DNA from: Kluyvera sp040932435
Lineage (GTDB): Bacteria > Pseudomonadota > Gammaproteobacteria > Enterobacterales > Enterobacteriaceae
Direction of reading: 5' to 3'
Length of the DNA stretch: 64,000 bases
NCBI RefSeq assembly: GCF_040932435.1
Contig: NZ_JBFQGA010000004.1
Span: 1 to 64,000, forward strand
Shown here: positions 54,711 to 63,868 of the stretch, one piece after another
Position numbering within the stretch: the stretch's first letter is position 1
How the letters are laid out: each line of letters begins with the position of its first letter
The notes under the pieces: model-generated
What the model saw: only the letters and a program-made list of their open reading frames with translations
Told to the model about the DNA's origin: nothing
The model's database searches: none
Position numbers and translations under genes: made by a program

Positions 54711-55586
54711 TCACCTGATGATACCTTTTTTATTTTTAAGGCCATCAACAAAACCTTTAATCATATAGTTACGTCTTTCTGCCGAATCATCCCTAAAAGC
54801 AGAAAAAATACTAAAACGAAAAACAATTCCAATCAAACATCTTATCTTCCAGTAAAACGGAACATAAGATCGTCGACATAGAATAATGACATTTCTGAAC
54901 TGGTAATACAAACGAATTGGAGATCCTATTTTATATGTTACGCCTATAAATTTCCCACGGGCATCCCCCAAGCGATGTGCCATGACAGCATCATCAATAA
55001 TAGCAATTTTATAGCCTAATTTTCCAGCACGCCAGCACCATTCATGATCAACACCATCAATAAAAAGATCTTCTTCCATCATGCCAACAATATCTAAGGC
55101 ATTAATATCAATAAGTTTACCCGATGCTATTATTTGCTTAGTAAACGACCATTTATCAGTTATTTTTTTCTCTCGTTGAATAAGTGGCGTCATATTTTTT
55201 TGTTCAAATAGATCATACGGCCTAGGCCCTACCGCAGCCATTTTATAGCCAGAAACTGTCAACTCATTAAAGCCATGTACCAACTTGCCTATTAGGGATT
55301 CTTCAATATCTGAATCTTGATCAAATAAAATGGCGAAGTCTACATTTGATTCTTTTACATAGCGAAGACCTATATTTTGTGCTGCTGCAATCCCCTTGTT
55401 CTCGCCAAGCGAGATTATCGTTAATCTCTCGACGTCATAGAAATTATCAAGCTGAGATGTTGAACTATTATCAACAACAATAACTTCCTTCACAAATGGC
55501 GATTGAAGAATATTTAAAATATTATTCCTTAAAACACCCACATTTGGATTATACGCTATAATTATAGCTGACACATTAGGATTCAC
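54711..55586 (-). CDS. GT2-family rhamnosyltransferase-like protein
   Basis: About 291 residues from GTG 55586 with a GGTGGG site 6 bases upstream; a TTG at 55604 is an alternative. It has SAIIIAYNPNVGVLRNNI, VVDNSST near 40 and FDQDSDIE near 90, typical of the WbbL/RfbN-like rhamnosyltransferases. Since rmlA, rmlC and rmlD are present in the cluster, dTDP-L-rhamnose is a likely donor. Confidence 0.8.
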   Translation of the reverse strand: MNPNVSAIIIAYNPNVGVLRNNILNILQSPFVKEVIVVDNSSTSQLDNFYDVERLTIISLGENKGIAAAQNIGLRYVKESNVDFAILFDQDSDIEESLIGKLVHGFNELTVSGYKMAAVGPRPYDLFEQKNMTPLIQREKKITDKWSFTKQIIASGKLIDINALDIVGMMEEDLFIDGVDHEWCWRAGKLGYKIAIIDDAVMAHRLGDARGKFIGVTYKIGSPIRLYYQFRNVIILCRRSYVPFYWKIRCLIGIVFRFSIFSAFRDDSAERRNYMIKGFVDGLKNKKGIIR

Positions 55587-55738
55587 TTTATGCCCACCAG
55601 ACAATTAATTGTTGCAATAAAAAATGATAATAATCACTAAAATAACTAGATCACCCTATCCTTCAGACGCGATTAGTACAGACAAATAAAATTTATAAAA
55701 CACTATTACTCTATAAATATATCCTATTTAGTTACTTT

Positions 55739-56860
55739 TCACATCTTAGCATTATAATGATAGGGATAAGATGATTGTCGTGATTGAAAGGTTAATATCT
55801 TTTTATTTAAAATATCACCCATAAGGATTTCTGTTGCATTTTTTAGCGTATCATTTTTTAACCAGTCATTTGTTGAAAATAACGCAATAAAATCAATAAC
55901 CGACTTACTTATTTCATATGATGCCGAATTCCAATATAAATTTGGCGTATGATCTACACTATAATAATTAACGAAACTAGTAGGCTTTATTAATGGGCTT
56001 TCAAATGTTGTTGGAACGGCAAATTCAAACCCCATACCTTTATCGCAGCTAATATCAACAATATCAAGTTGCTTGTTTATATTAGAAAGGTCATTCTGGT
56101 TCATAAAAACTAAAGGATTTATCGGATCTTGAAGCACGCAGTTAACTATCACGTCATAAGTTGATAATACTATTGCAGATTCTAAATAAGCATTATCCTT
56201 TGATAGATAGCATTCACCATCTATGATTTTAAGATTTTGATAATCAATATTTTGGATGGGAGCACTTATTAAATAACTGGGTCTTTTACTATAGACAGTT
56301 ACATCATCTATCCCCAACGATTTTAAACTACTAATAGCCCCTCTAGCAGATGCACCGAATCCTAAAACAGCAGCCTTTAATTTATTTCCAAAATATCCAT
56401 TCCGACCAACTAGCATCATCATATGCTGAATAGCAGCGTAACCTGCCAGCTCATTGTTTCTATAGAATATATGGCAATTATCATTCCCGCCATACATAGC
56501 TTCCCATGCCACTATAGTCATTTTATTATTAATTGCCGCTTGGGTAATGTTGTTTCCTTGCACACAATGAGACCAACCCCATAGAATTTTTCCTGGAGAA
56601 AAATATCTATAGTCCTCGTCATCTGGCTTAGGCAATACCCACACATCTCCTTTAGAAAAAAGCTCCTCTCTTGGTAAGATACCACCAAAATCATTTTGAA
56701 GGGAATCATTTGTAATTCCAAGCTCTTTACCATAATCTTCTTCAAAAAAAATACTCCTCTTTAAGTCTTCATCCAAACGATTAAACATCGATGGATGCAA
56801 AGGTATTCTCTTTTCGGATTTTTTCTTAGATGTTCCAAATATAGATATTTTGTTTTTCAT
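55739..56860 (-). CDS. N5-(carboxyethyl)ornithine synthase-like dehydrogenase
   Basis: 373 residues of the alanine-dehydrogenase/transhydrogenase-like family. The N-terminal domain has EKRIPLHP near 16-23 and ILWGWSHC at about 92-99. The NAD-binding domain has AAVLGFGASARGAISS at about 163-178. The closest match I recall is Lactococcus N5-(1-carboxyethyl)ornithine synthase, which joins pyruvate and ornithine or lysine reductively; the ends (YYSVDHTPNLYWNSASYEISKS) line up well. In an O-antigen cluster this fits synthesis of carboxyethyl-lysine (alaninolysine), known as an amide on uronic acids of some Providencia O-antigens. The substrate is inferred. Confidence 0.7.
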   Translation of the reverse strand: MKNKISIFGTSKKKSEKRIPLHPSMFNRLDEDLKRSIFFEEDYGKELGITNDSLQNDFGGILPREELFSKGDVWVLPKPDDEDYRYFSPGKILWGWSHCVQGNNITQAAINNKMTIVAWEAMYGGNDNCHIFYRNNELAGYAAIQHMMMLVGRNGYFGNKLKAAVLGFGASARGAISSLKSLGIDDVTVYSKRPSYLISAPIQNIDYQNLKIIDGECYLSKDNAYLESAIVLSTYDVIVNCVLQDPINPLVFMNQNDLSNINKQLDIVDISCDKGMGFEFAVPTTFESPLIKPTSFVNYYSVDHTPNLYWNSASYEISKSVIDFIALFSTNDWLKNDTLKNATEILMGDILNKKILTFQSRQSSYPYHYNAKM

Positions 56861-57601
56861 TTGATAAAAGATTCCATGAACTAAATATTTAATCTAGCGC
56901 TGCTATATTTTTGCCAAATTTAACCATCTAAATTCCATTACTAATATGAGAGAACTAGTTATAACGAGAAGTTATTTTATATTTTAAATTATTTTAAATG
57001 GTTAACACAATTGCTTTTTATATCATATAAAAACAGTAAGCGCTTGCGCTTGGCGTTTCTCAACGCCATTTCCTCCAGTTACAATCGGTAAATAGCATTA
57101 CCCGTGAAAATAAATACGAATTTAATAATACCAATCTTTAAAAATCAATTTCAATTAACCATCATGCTAAACTAAGTGTAAAAACACCACATAAAAATAG
57201 AATATCATTATTACATGTATCTTTAGTACTTGCAGTCTAAAAATATTAACCTTGCAATGCATCATTATAATTTTGAATATTTTCATTTCGGCAATTTATT
57301 AACAATCTTTAAATTAGAAATTTTTTATATTATATTTAAAATATAATAATGAATTGTTAAAATACGCATAGTAAGAATAGTAAGAATAGTAAGAATAGTA
57401 AGAATAGTAAGAATAGTAAGAATAGTAAGAATAGTAAGAATAGTAAAATGAATTAAACATTAAGAGATAACATATAATACAATCTATTTATTCAATTAAT
57501 GACCGTTAGCGTTCTGACTAAAATAAGTCTCATCAAGCAATTAGGTTTAGGTATAAAAAATAACCATTATCTACTACTTTCATGACCAGACCTACGCCAT
57601 A
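56861..57601. other. Very AT-rich 740-bp gap inside the O-antigen cluster
   Basis: No supported gene on either strand. Apart from the 9-bp tandem repeat at 57370-57446 the sequence is AT-rich and full of stops. It separates the ATP-grasp gene from the dehydrogenase gene and may be the scar of a lost gene such as wzy. No coding remains were recognised. Confidence 0.45.
57370..57446. repeat. 9-bp tandem repeat, eight full copies
   Basis: AGTAAGAAT is repeated without change from 57370 to 57441 (eight copies) with a partial ninth to 57446. It is non-coding and lies 510 bases upstream of the dehydrogenase start on the minus strand. Perfect short tandem repeats are prone to slippage. Confidence 0.95.
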
Positions 57602-58471
57602 CTAAATATCCAATTTATCACCAAGCCCTATATCTGTTTGTTCCAATCGATCAACATCTAGCCCGGCAGATGGAGTAAATGTCAACTCACCAAATAAAAC
57701 CTTTGCATTAAGTAGATAAAAATCCGCCCGAACAAACTTAAAATCTGTTGATAACTGCTTAGCGTACGATTTCATCGCATCGAAACCATCAGGCTTTTCT
57801 ATATGATAATTATTATTAATGGCATCTAGAGAATCAATACTGTACGGGAGAAGATTCCAGCCCATATCGAAATAATAAAATTTAGGGATTCCATTCTCTC
57901 TTCCTTGACAAACCATTACTGCATGTGGTTCGCCATTGAAACAATAGAATTTATAATCATCTGGATAACCGCCATTTTTATTTTCTATATATTTTTCGCA
58001 TATTATCTTACGTTCGATATTTTTATATTGGGGTTCAACAGATAAAGAAGAAAAGTCCTGCTTCATCCATTTACTTAGCAAGTGATTAGTATTATCCCTG
58101 TCTAATTTATTTTTGTCATCACATATAATATTATAACCTGCGCCATGATTACACTTCAGTGCAAACCTTTCCGGTAACTTGTCATAGTCAATCTCGTTAA
58201 CACTCTCATACGTGCCATAGAGTTCATTTAATATCTCACCACAACCTTTACTCCGGACATACTCTCTGACTTTGTATTTGTCAGCACATTGCGTGTATAT
58301 GTCCTTGTGCAGTTCATGTAGTTTTAACCATTGAATTTTTTCATTGAGTGTTTTTATATTATTAAAATCAATTCCTTTTTTAAAGCAAATGAGATAATGA
58401 AGCTTAATACATTGCTTTGGAAAACGATGGGCATTAGCTCTTAATATCTTACTGACTATTTTTTTTATCAT
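57602..58471 (-). CDS. TupA-like ATP-grasp protein (possible amide ligase)
   Basis: 289 residues with a GAGG site inside the end of wzx. The segments FALKCNHGAGYNIICDDK near 120, IICEKYIEN near 160 and DFKFVRADFYLLNAKVLFGELTFTPSAG near 255 are typical of TupA-like ATP-grasp proteins found in O-antigen and capsule clusters. ATP-grasp enzymes form amide or ester bonds through an acyl phosphate. Beside a carboxyethyl-amino-acid synthase and UDP-galacturonate synthesis, a role in linking the amino acid to a hexuronic acid is plausible but inferred. Confidence 0.78.
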   Translation of the reverse strand: MIKKIVSKILRANAHRFPKQCIKLHYLICFKKGIDFNNIKTLNEKIQWLKLHELHKDIYTQCADKYKVREYVRSKGCGEILNELYGTYESVNEIDYDKLPERFALKCNHGAGYNIICDDKNKLDRDNTNHLLSKWMKQDFSSLSVEPQYKNIERKIICEKYIENKNGGYPDDYKFYCFNGEPHAVMVCQGRENGIPKFYYFDMGWNLLPYSIDSLDAINNNYHIEKPDGFDAMKSYAKQLSTDFKFVRADFYLLNAKVLFGELTFTPSAGLDVDRLEQTDIGLGDKLDI

Positions 58472-58478
58472 AACATCC

Positions 58479-59720
58479 TCAATTCAAAAACTTAAAAATA
58501 CTTAGGTGCATTTTTAAAACGACCCCGCAGTGGAAGAAATAATTAAATATTGTACAAGATACAATCTCAATTATTAAAAAGCAATAAGCGGCCCCCATGA
58601 CACCGTAATTATTAATCATATAGTATGATAGTGGGATACTAAGTACGCAGGTAAAAGACATTTTGTATGAAAGGTAACGATAACCTGAGTATTTAATCAT
58701 ATATCTATAACAAATAGTGCCTAACGCTGAAAACATGGTAGCCACTATAATAATTGGAACGATTTTTTCTGCTTCAATGTAAGAAACTCCATAAAGGGTC
58801 TTTATGAAAAAATGACCAAAAATAATAAAGCCTATCAATGCAAATAGTGAAATAACTATAACCAACTGATTAACTATTTTTAATAAACGAGCCACTTCCT
58901 TAGGATCATTCGCTTCGTAAATTTTTGTGAAGAAACTAGTTATCAATGCTATAACAACAAAAGACCATGCTGTGCCAATGGTCATTGCAATGTTATATAT
59001 CCCAAGCTGTGTGAAAGAAAGAATACGAGCCAAGAAAATATTCGATATTTGACTATATATAACAATAGATAAGGTAGACAATATTAACGCGCAACCCGTA
59101 GTAACCAAATACCTTCTGTATCGCCTAATGTTTTTATAGAGTATTCTTCGTTTTCCTATTTCTCTATGAAAGTATGCCTTTCTCATAAAATAAGGTATAG
59201 CAGGAATTAAAAACACAGGGATTGAAAAGAAAACAACCGGCAATTTGTAGTACGTTATGATAAAACGTGCACTAAAAGCGACAAGTAGCCCTACTATATT
59301 TGTTAGCGTATTTAACTTTGATTTTAATTGTGTATTATTATATGTTGCAAAAAAATCCATTACCATAAAATATGTAGCCGCACAGTTGGCAACGCCAAAC
59401 ACAAAGGTAATTGTATCAGCGCAAAAATAAAGATACACCAATGCCACTAGTGAAGAAAAAATAAATAAAGTTCGTCTTAGGTGTTGAGTGCTCAATGCCA
59501 TTGCTATGCCTGAACATCTTTTCTCGCTCATCCTTTTAAATAACACGTTCTGACCACCAAACCATGATAAGGTTTGAACAAAAGTAAAAATGGTTGCAGC
59601 GAAAGTTATTCTCCCAAAATCATATGGACCTATATATTTAGCCATATATGAGTTAACAAAAATCAGGCCTATTATACTAACAAACTTTTCAGCCATCATC
59701 CAAAATGCATTGGAATACAT
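58479..59720 (-). CDS. wzx: O-antigen flippase Wzx
   Basis: 413 residues with 12 predicted membrane helices and no other domain, in the polysaccharide-transport (MOP) superfamily. Wzx moves the undecaprenyl-linked O-unit across the inner membrane. The N-terminal FWMMAEKFVSIIGLIFVNSYMAKYIGP is typical. It starts 205 bases after the DUF616 gene and is followed by the ATP-grasp gene 7 bases later. No Wzy polymerase partner is seen. Confidence 0.9.
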   Translation of the reverse strand: MYSNAFWMMAEKFVSIIGLIFVNSYMAKYIGPYDFGRITFAATIFTFVQTLSWFGGQNVLFKRMSEKRCSGIAMALSTQHLRRTLFIFSSLVALVYLYFCADTITFVFGVANCAATYFMVMDFFATYNNTQLKSKLNTLTNIVGLLVAFSARFIITYYKLPVVFFSIPVFLIPAIPYFMRKAYFHREIGKRRILYKNIRRYRRYLVTTGCALILSTLSIVIYSQISNIFLARILSFTQLGIYNIAMTIGTAWSFVVIALITSFFTKIYEANDPKEVARLLKIVNQLVIVISLFALIGFIIFGHFFIKTLYGVSYIEAEKIVPIIIVATMFSALGTICYRYMIKYSGYRYLSYKMSFTCVLSIPLSYYMINNYGVMGAAYCFLIIEIVSCTIFNYFFHCGVVLKMHLSIFKFLN

Positions 59721-59925
59721 ATCAGTTCTCTTTAAGCATTTATTAAACGTTACTCTTGTTGTTCTTCAATCTTCGCACATTAGTTTATGACCACATAAAT
59801 TAACAAGAAGTATTAACATTCTAGTTTTAACTTACCTTGTGGGAACAGAGCCTATTGTAGCATCCACTGAACTCAGAACTAATTAAATAACAGCCATCAT
59901 TTTATCTTTAAGTTTTTATTGAATA

Positions 59926-60687
59926 CTATAATAACAAATTTTTCCTTTTTGGTTCGGCCACTACCCAAGGAAAACATATAAAATACAGCCTATTTAGAAC
60001 TATTTTTAAAAACTGATGCCATGGTCTTTTTTTTGTATGTTCTGAATAATCAAAGTATTTTTTCAAAATACGTGGATCATGCATACCTAGAGAGTGTATA
60101 TTCACATTGGATTTGAATGCTGAATATGTAAACGAGTACTGATCGCGCTTGCCCCCACTGAGATATTCTTTCCACCACAGATTCTGCATATTGATAATAT
60201 TCTTGCTCATATGATTGCGGAAGAGTACATTATTTTCGTAAAAATTTGTTGAATAATAGCCATCTTCTTTGTAGCGCGAATACTGATGCTTTAGATTCCA
60301 AGCAAGATCAAATCCTTGAATTGCACAGACATAAAATTCTTGTTCAGTCTGATCCCGCCACCAGTGATCATAAGAGGCAATGTCATAATTTTCGAGTATA
60401 TTCTGAACGTAGTCATAGAGATCACTTTTAATTCTAATATTCCCATCAATCCAGATACTAAAATCATAATTGGGAAGTAATAAGTGAGGATTTAATTTAC
60501 AATATCTTGCTAGATCTTTATTGTTTAACCTAGACGGCGGAAGTCTAACATGCAGCCAAGGAGAGGGAATTACACCTGAATATTCATAATCAGTAAAACA
60601 TATATAGTCAAATTGTTCATTTTCATGATGTTTTTTAAAATCATCATACCCTCCAGTTACTGCAGTATACACTACTCCTTTTTTCAT
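59926..60687 (-). CDS. DUF616-type glycosyltransferase
   Basis: 253 residues with an AGGTGG site before the ATG. The sequence (VVYTAVTGGYDDF, then DYICFTDYEYSG, DFSIWIDGNIRI and SYDHWWRD) fits the DUF616 family, now treated as GT-A glycosyltransferases. The WIDG segment resembles a DxD-type metal site. It starts 16 bases after rmlC ends on the same strand, so it belongs to the O-antigen operon. Donor unknown. Confidence 0.75.
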   Translation of the reverse strand: MKKGVVYTAVTGGYDDFKKHHENEQFDYICFTDYEYSGVIPSPWLHVRLPPSRLNNKDLARYCKLNPHLLLPNYDFSIWIDGNIRIKSDLYDYVQNILENYDIASYDHWWRDQTEQEFYVCAIQGFDLAWNLKHQYSRYKEDGYYSTNFYENNVLFRNHMSKNIINMQNLWWKEYLSGGKRDQYSFTYSAFKSNVNIHSLGMHDPRILKKYFDYSEHTKKRPWHQFLKIVLNRLYFICFPWVVAEPKRKNLLL

Positions 60688-60702
60688 AAAACCACCTAAT
60701 TA

Positions 60703-61257
60703 TTAAATTCCATGACCAGATATAATCATATCAAATGACATTTGGTTGGCATCTTTTTCAGAAAGGATCAATGTTGCAATATTCGGCCACTGAATTCCAA
60801 GAGCTCGATCGTTCCATTTTATCCCACGATCACTGCCCGGATGATAATATTTTGTTGTCTTATACACAAACTCAGCTGTTTCGCTAACGACTAAAAAACC
60901 ATGGGCAAATCCTTCTGGGATCCAAAGTTGGCGTTTATTCTCTGCAGATAAACTCACGCCAACCCATTTACCAAAGGTTGAAGACTCTTTCCTGATATCA
61001 ACTGCAACATCAAATACTTCACCAACGACGCATCTCACAAGTTTACCCTGAGCATATGGTTCTTTTTGATAATGCAATCCACGTAAAACGCCTTTACATG
61101 ATCTTGAATGATTATCCTGTACAAAATTAACTTCATGACCAACTATTTTCTCGAACTCTGCGTGATTAAAACTTTCATAAAAATAACCACGATCATCACC
61201 AAACACTTTTGGTTCCAAGATAAGAACATCAGGAATATCTGTTTTAATTATATGCAT
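60703..61257 (-). CDS. rmlC: dTDP-4-dehydrorhamnose 3,5-epimerase
   Basis: 184 residues from ATG 61257; a TTG two codons earlier would overlap rmlA and lacks family support. It is a cupin with the catalytic region VLRGLHYQ and the conserved SETAEFVYKTTKYYHPGSDRG. It performs the third step to dTDP-L-rhamnose. It follows rmlA after two bases. Confidence 0.95.
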   Translation of the reverse strand: MHIIKTDIPDVLILEPKVFGDDRGYFYESFNHAEFEKIVGHEVNFVQDNHSRSCKGVLRGLHYQKEPYAQGKLVRCVVGEVFDVAVDIRKESSTFGKWVGVSLSAENKRQLWIPEGFAHGFLVVSETAEFVYKTTKYYHPGSDRGIKWNDRALGIQWPNIATLILSEKDANQMSFDMIISGHGI

Positions 61258-61259
61258 AG

Positions 61260-62138
61260 TCAATAACCCTTAATAATCTTCAATAAATACTGACCATATG
61301 CATTTTTCTTTAATGGTTCAGCTAATATCCGAACTTGTTCTGCATCAATGAAGCCTTTTCTATACGCAATTTCTTCCGGGCAAGAGACTTTTAAGCCCTG
61401 ACGATCTTCTATAGTCGAGATAAAATTACTCGCTTCAATGAGGCTTTGATGCGTTCCAGTATCGAGCCATGCATAACCACGCCCCATCATGGCAACAGAT
61501 AGTTTACCTCGTTCAAGATATATCCTATTAATATCTGTAATCTCTAACTCTCCCCTCGATGAGGGAACTAATTCTTTAGCAATGGATATAACATCATTAT
61601 CATAAAAATAGAGGCCAGTTACTGCGTAATTACTTTTAGGTTCAAGAGGTTTTTCTTCAAGACTTATCGCACTGCCGCTTCTATCAAACTCAACTACTCC
61701 ATATCTTTCAGGGTCATTGACATGATAAGCAAAAACAGTTGCACCGTTTTCTTGATTAACTGCATTATCCATTAATCTTGGCAGATCATGTCCGTAAAAT
61801 ATGTTATCCCCCAATACTAATGCGCAATCATCATCACCAATAAACTCTTCACCTATAATGAATGCTTGTGCTAAACCATCAGGGCTTGGTTGGACCTTAT
61901 ACTGGAGATTTAAGCCCCATTGACTCCCATCACCTAACAACTGTTCAAAACGTGGTGTATCTTGTGGAGTACTGATCACAAGGACATCACGAATCCCTGC
62001 CAACATTAATGTTGAGAGCGGGTAATAGATCATTGGCTTATCATAAATCGGCAATAATTGCTTACTAACAGCCATTGTCACAGGATAAAGTCGAGTTCCA
62101 GAACCACCGGCTAAAATAATGCCTTTACGTTTTTTCAT
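61260..62138 (-). CDS. rmlA: Glucose-1-phosphate thymidylyltransferase
   Basis: 292 residues with GGSGTRLYPVT near 11 and KQLLPIYDKPMIYYPL near 25, matching E. coli RfbA. It joins dTTP and glucose 1-phosphate to give dTDP-glucose. It is the second gene of the operon. Confidence 0.96.
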   Translation of the reverse strand: MKKRKGIILAGGSGTRLYPVTMAVSKQLLPIYDKPMIYYPLSTLMLAGIRDVLVISTPQDTPRFEQLLGDGSQWGLNLQYKVQPSPDGLAQAFIIGEEFIGDDDCALVLGDNIFYGHDLPRLMDNAVNQENGATVFAYHVNDPERYGVVEFDRSGSAISLEEKPLEPKSNYAVTGLYFYDNDVISIAKELVPSSRGELEITDINRIYLERGKLSVAMMGRGYAWLDTGTHQSLIEASNFISTIEDRQGLKVSCPEEIAYRKGFIDAEQVRILAEPLKKNAYGQYLLKIIKGY

Positions 62139-62194
62139 TATAAATTCTCAGACAGAATTCTAATTCACAAATCATTATGAATTGATTAAAATAA

Positions 62195-63085
62195 TTATTT
62201 AGTAAGTAATTCATCCAACATACGCCTTACCCCTGACTGCCATTCAGGTAGGGTAAGGCCAAATGTATTTTGGAATTTATCGGTGCTTAATCGAGAGTTT
62301 CGTGGTCGCTTAGCAGGAGCATGGTATGCTACTGTAGGTATCGCCTCTAATGTATTTAACCTTAACTCTACACCGGCCTTGCGAGCTTCATCAAATACAA
62401 ATTCAGCGTAGCCATGCCACGTTGTAACTCCATTGGCGACCAAATGATATAAACCTGAAACTTCATGGTTACTAATTGCAACTCGTATGGCATGCGCGGT
62501 GCAGTCAGCAAGAAGTTCGGCTCCTGTAGGTGCACCGTACTGATCGCTAATAATAGACAACGACGTTTTGTCTTTGGCTAACCGCAACATTGTTTTCGCA
62601 AAATTATTTCCCTTACATGCGAAAACCCAACTTGTCCGAAAAATCAGGTGTTTTGAACAATGCTTTTGAATTGCAATTTCACCATCTAATTTGCTTCGCC
62701 CATAAACATTCAAGGGATTCGGTCTATCGGTTTCGCACCAAGGAATCAATCCTGTCCCTGGGAAAACATAATCCGTAGAATAATGAACGAACCATGCATC
62801 AATTTTTTCAGCTTCTTTGGCTATTGCCTCAACGCTCGTGGCATTGAGGATTTGCGCAAACTCAGGCTCAGACTCAGCTTTATCAACCGCAGTATGTGCG
62901 GCTGCATTCACAATTATGTCAGGTTTAATTTTCCGTACTGTTTCAGCGACCCCTTTTGGGTCGCTGAAATCACCGCAATATTCCGTTGAACCTACATCAA
63001 CTGCGATGATGTTTCCTAACGGTGCAAGTGAACGTTGTAGTTCCCACCCGACTTGCCCGTTTTTGCCAAAAAGTAGAATGTTCAT
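62195..63085 (-). CDS. rmlD: dTDP-4-dehydrorhamnose reductase
   Basis: 296 residues with GKNGQVGWELQ near 8 and the active-site YGRSKLDGE near 128. It reduces the 4-keto group to give dTDP-L-rhamnose. It is the first gene after the JUMPstart leader, a place normally held by rmlB, which is missing. Confidence 0.95.
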   Translation of the reverse strand: MNILLFGKNGQVGWELQRSLAPLGNIIAVDVGSTEYCGDFSDPKGVAETVRKIKPDIIVNAAAHTAVDKAESEPEFAQILNATSVEAIAKEAEKIDAWFVHYSTDYVFPGTGLIPWCETDRPNPLNVYGRSKLDGEIAIQKHCSKHLIFRTSWVFACKGNNFAKTMLRLAKDKTSLSIISDQYGAPTGAELLADCTAHAIRVAISNHEVSGLYHLVANGVTTWHGYAEFVFDEARKAGVELRLNTLEAIPTVAYHAPAKRPRNSRLSTDKFQNTFGLTLPEWQSGVRRMLDELLTK

Positions 63086-63603
63086 TATTATTCCCTACTG
63101 CACCGCTTGCACTCCAAGCTGATGTTTTATATTACTTAAACAATTCTTACTAACTTCCAAAAAATAAGTCAGCCGTAATCATATTGAATTTATTAACAAA
63201 CTTATGCCAATCATCTAAGATAGACGAATATCTCTTTATTATAATTTAAGAAATTGAATTAGAAACGCCTTTAATTTCACCAGGTTAATATAGGAAACAT
63301 TTTTGTGCAATATACCGAGTCAAATTAGGAAAAGAATCACTAGACAATTTTCATTACATCCATAAGGTGTTATATATACACATTGTCAAATATGTTTATG
63401 TGTTAGCATATAACAACATTGATATTACTCATTAGGAAAAATATAAATCTATTTTTAGTTACTAATTAGAAAATATGAACATTGCCTTAAATTATTAATC
63501 AGACTACAATCTAGTTTGCAATGGATAAATTTTGATGTAGCGTTAAATTTCAGCACTTTATATTTTCTTACTTGTTCACATAATAATCATGCAATAATTT
63601 TGG

Positions 63604-63642
63604 CACGCTACCGCCCCTAGCTCCGCAGCTACTAGCACACTG
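63604..63642 (-). promoter_or_regulatory. JUMPstart element with ops site
   Basis: On the minus strand the 39-base element begins CAGTGTGCTAGTAGCTGCGG and ends with GGGGCGGTAGCGTG at 63617-63604. The GGCGGTAG core is the ops pause site that recruits RfaH, which lets RNA polymerase read the long O-antigen operon. It lies about 520 bases before rmlD. Confidence 0.95.
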
Positions 63643-63790
63643 AACATTTAACCAGCTATATGTTAAGGTCTTAACTCTATCCAGATCAAACAATCAGGCA
63701 ACATTTTGATCTTAATCACCCACTAAGACAAGGTGATTCTCAACCATCTTAATGTGACAACTCACACTTACCGTTTGAATATCTAATTCA

Positions 63791-63843
63791 TAAAACGACA
63801 GTCATAATTATGAAATTACATTCTCATTCTGACTGTCGTTTTA
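63791..63843. terminator. Inverted repeat after galF (probable terminator)
   Basis: TAAAACGACAGTCA at 63791-63804 and TGACTGTCGTTTTA at 63830-63843 are perfect 14-bp inverted arms with a 25-base loop, 26 bases beyond the galF stop on the minus strand. Confidence 0.7.
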
Positions 63844-63868
63844 CGCTTAATTATTGAACAGCCTTTGC

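Larger units (their letters stand above)
63086..63868. other. O-antigen leader region between galF and rmlD
   Basis: The region contains the galF terminator, the O-antigen promoter area, the JUMPstart element and an AT-rich leader of about 520 bases before rmlD. No coding remains of rmlB were recognised in the leader. Confidence 0.6.

Noticed and set aside
57370..57446. CRISPR array
   Set aside because: The unit is only 9 bases, with no spacers and no cas genes.
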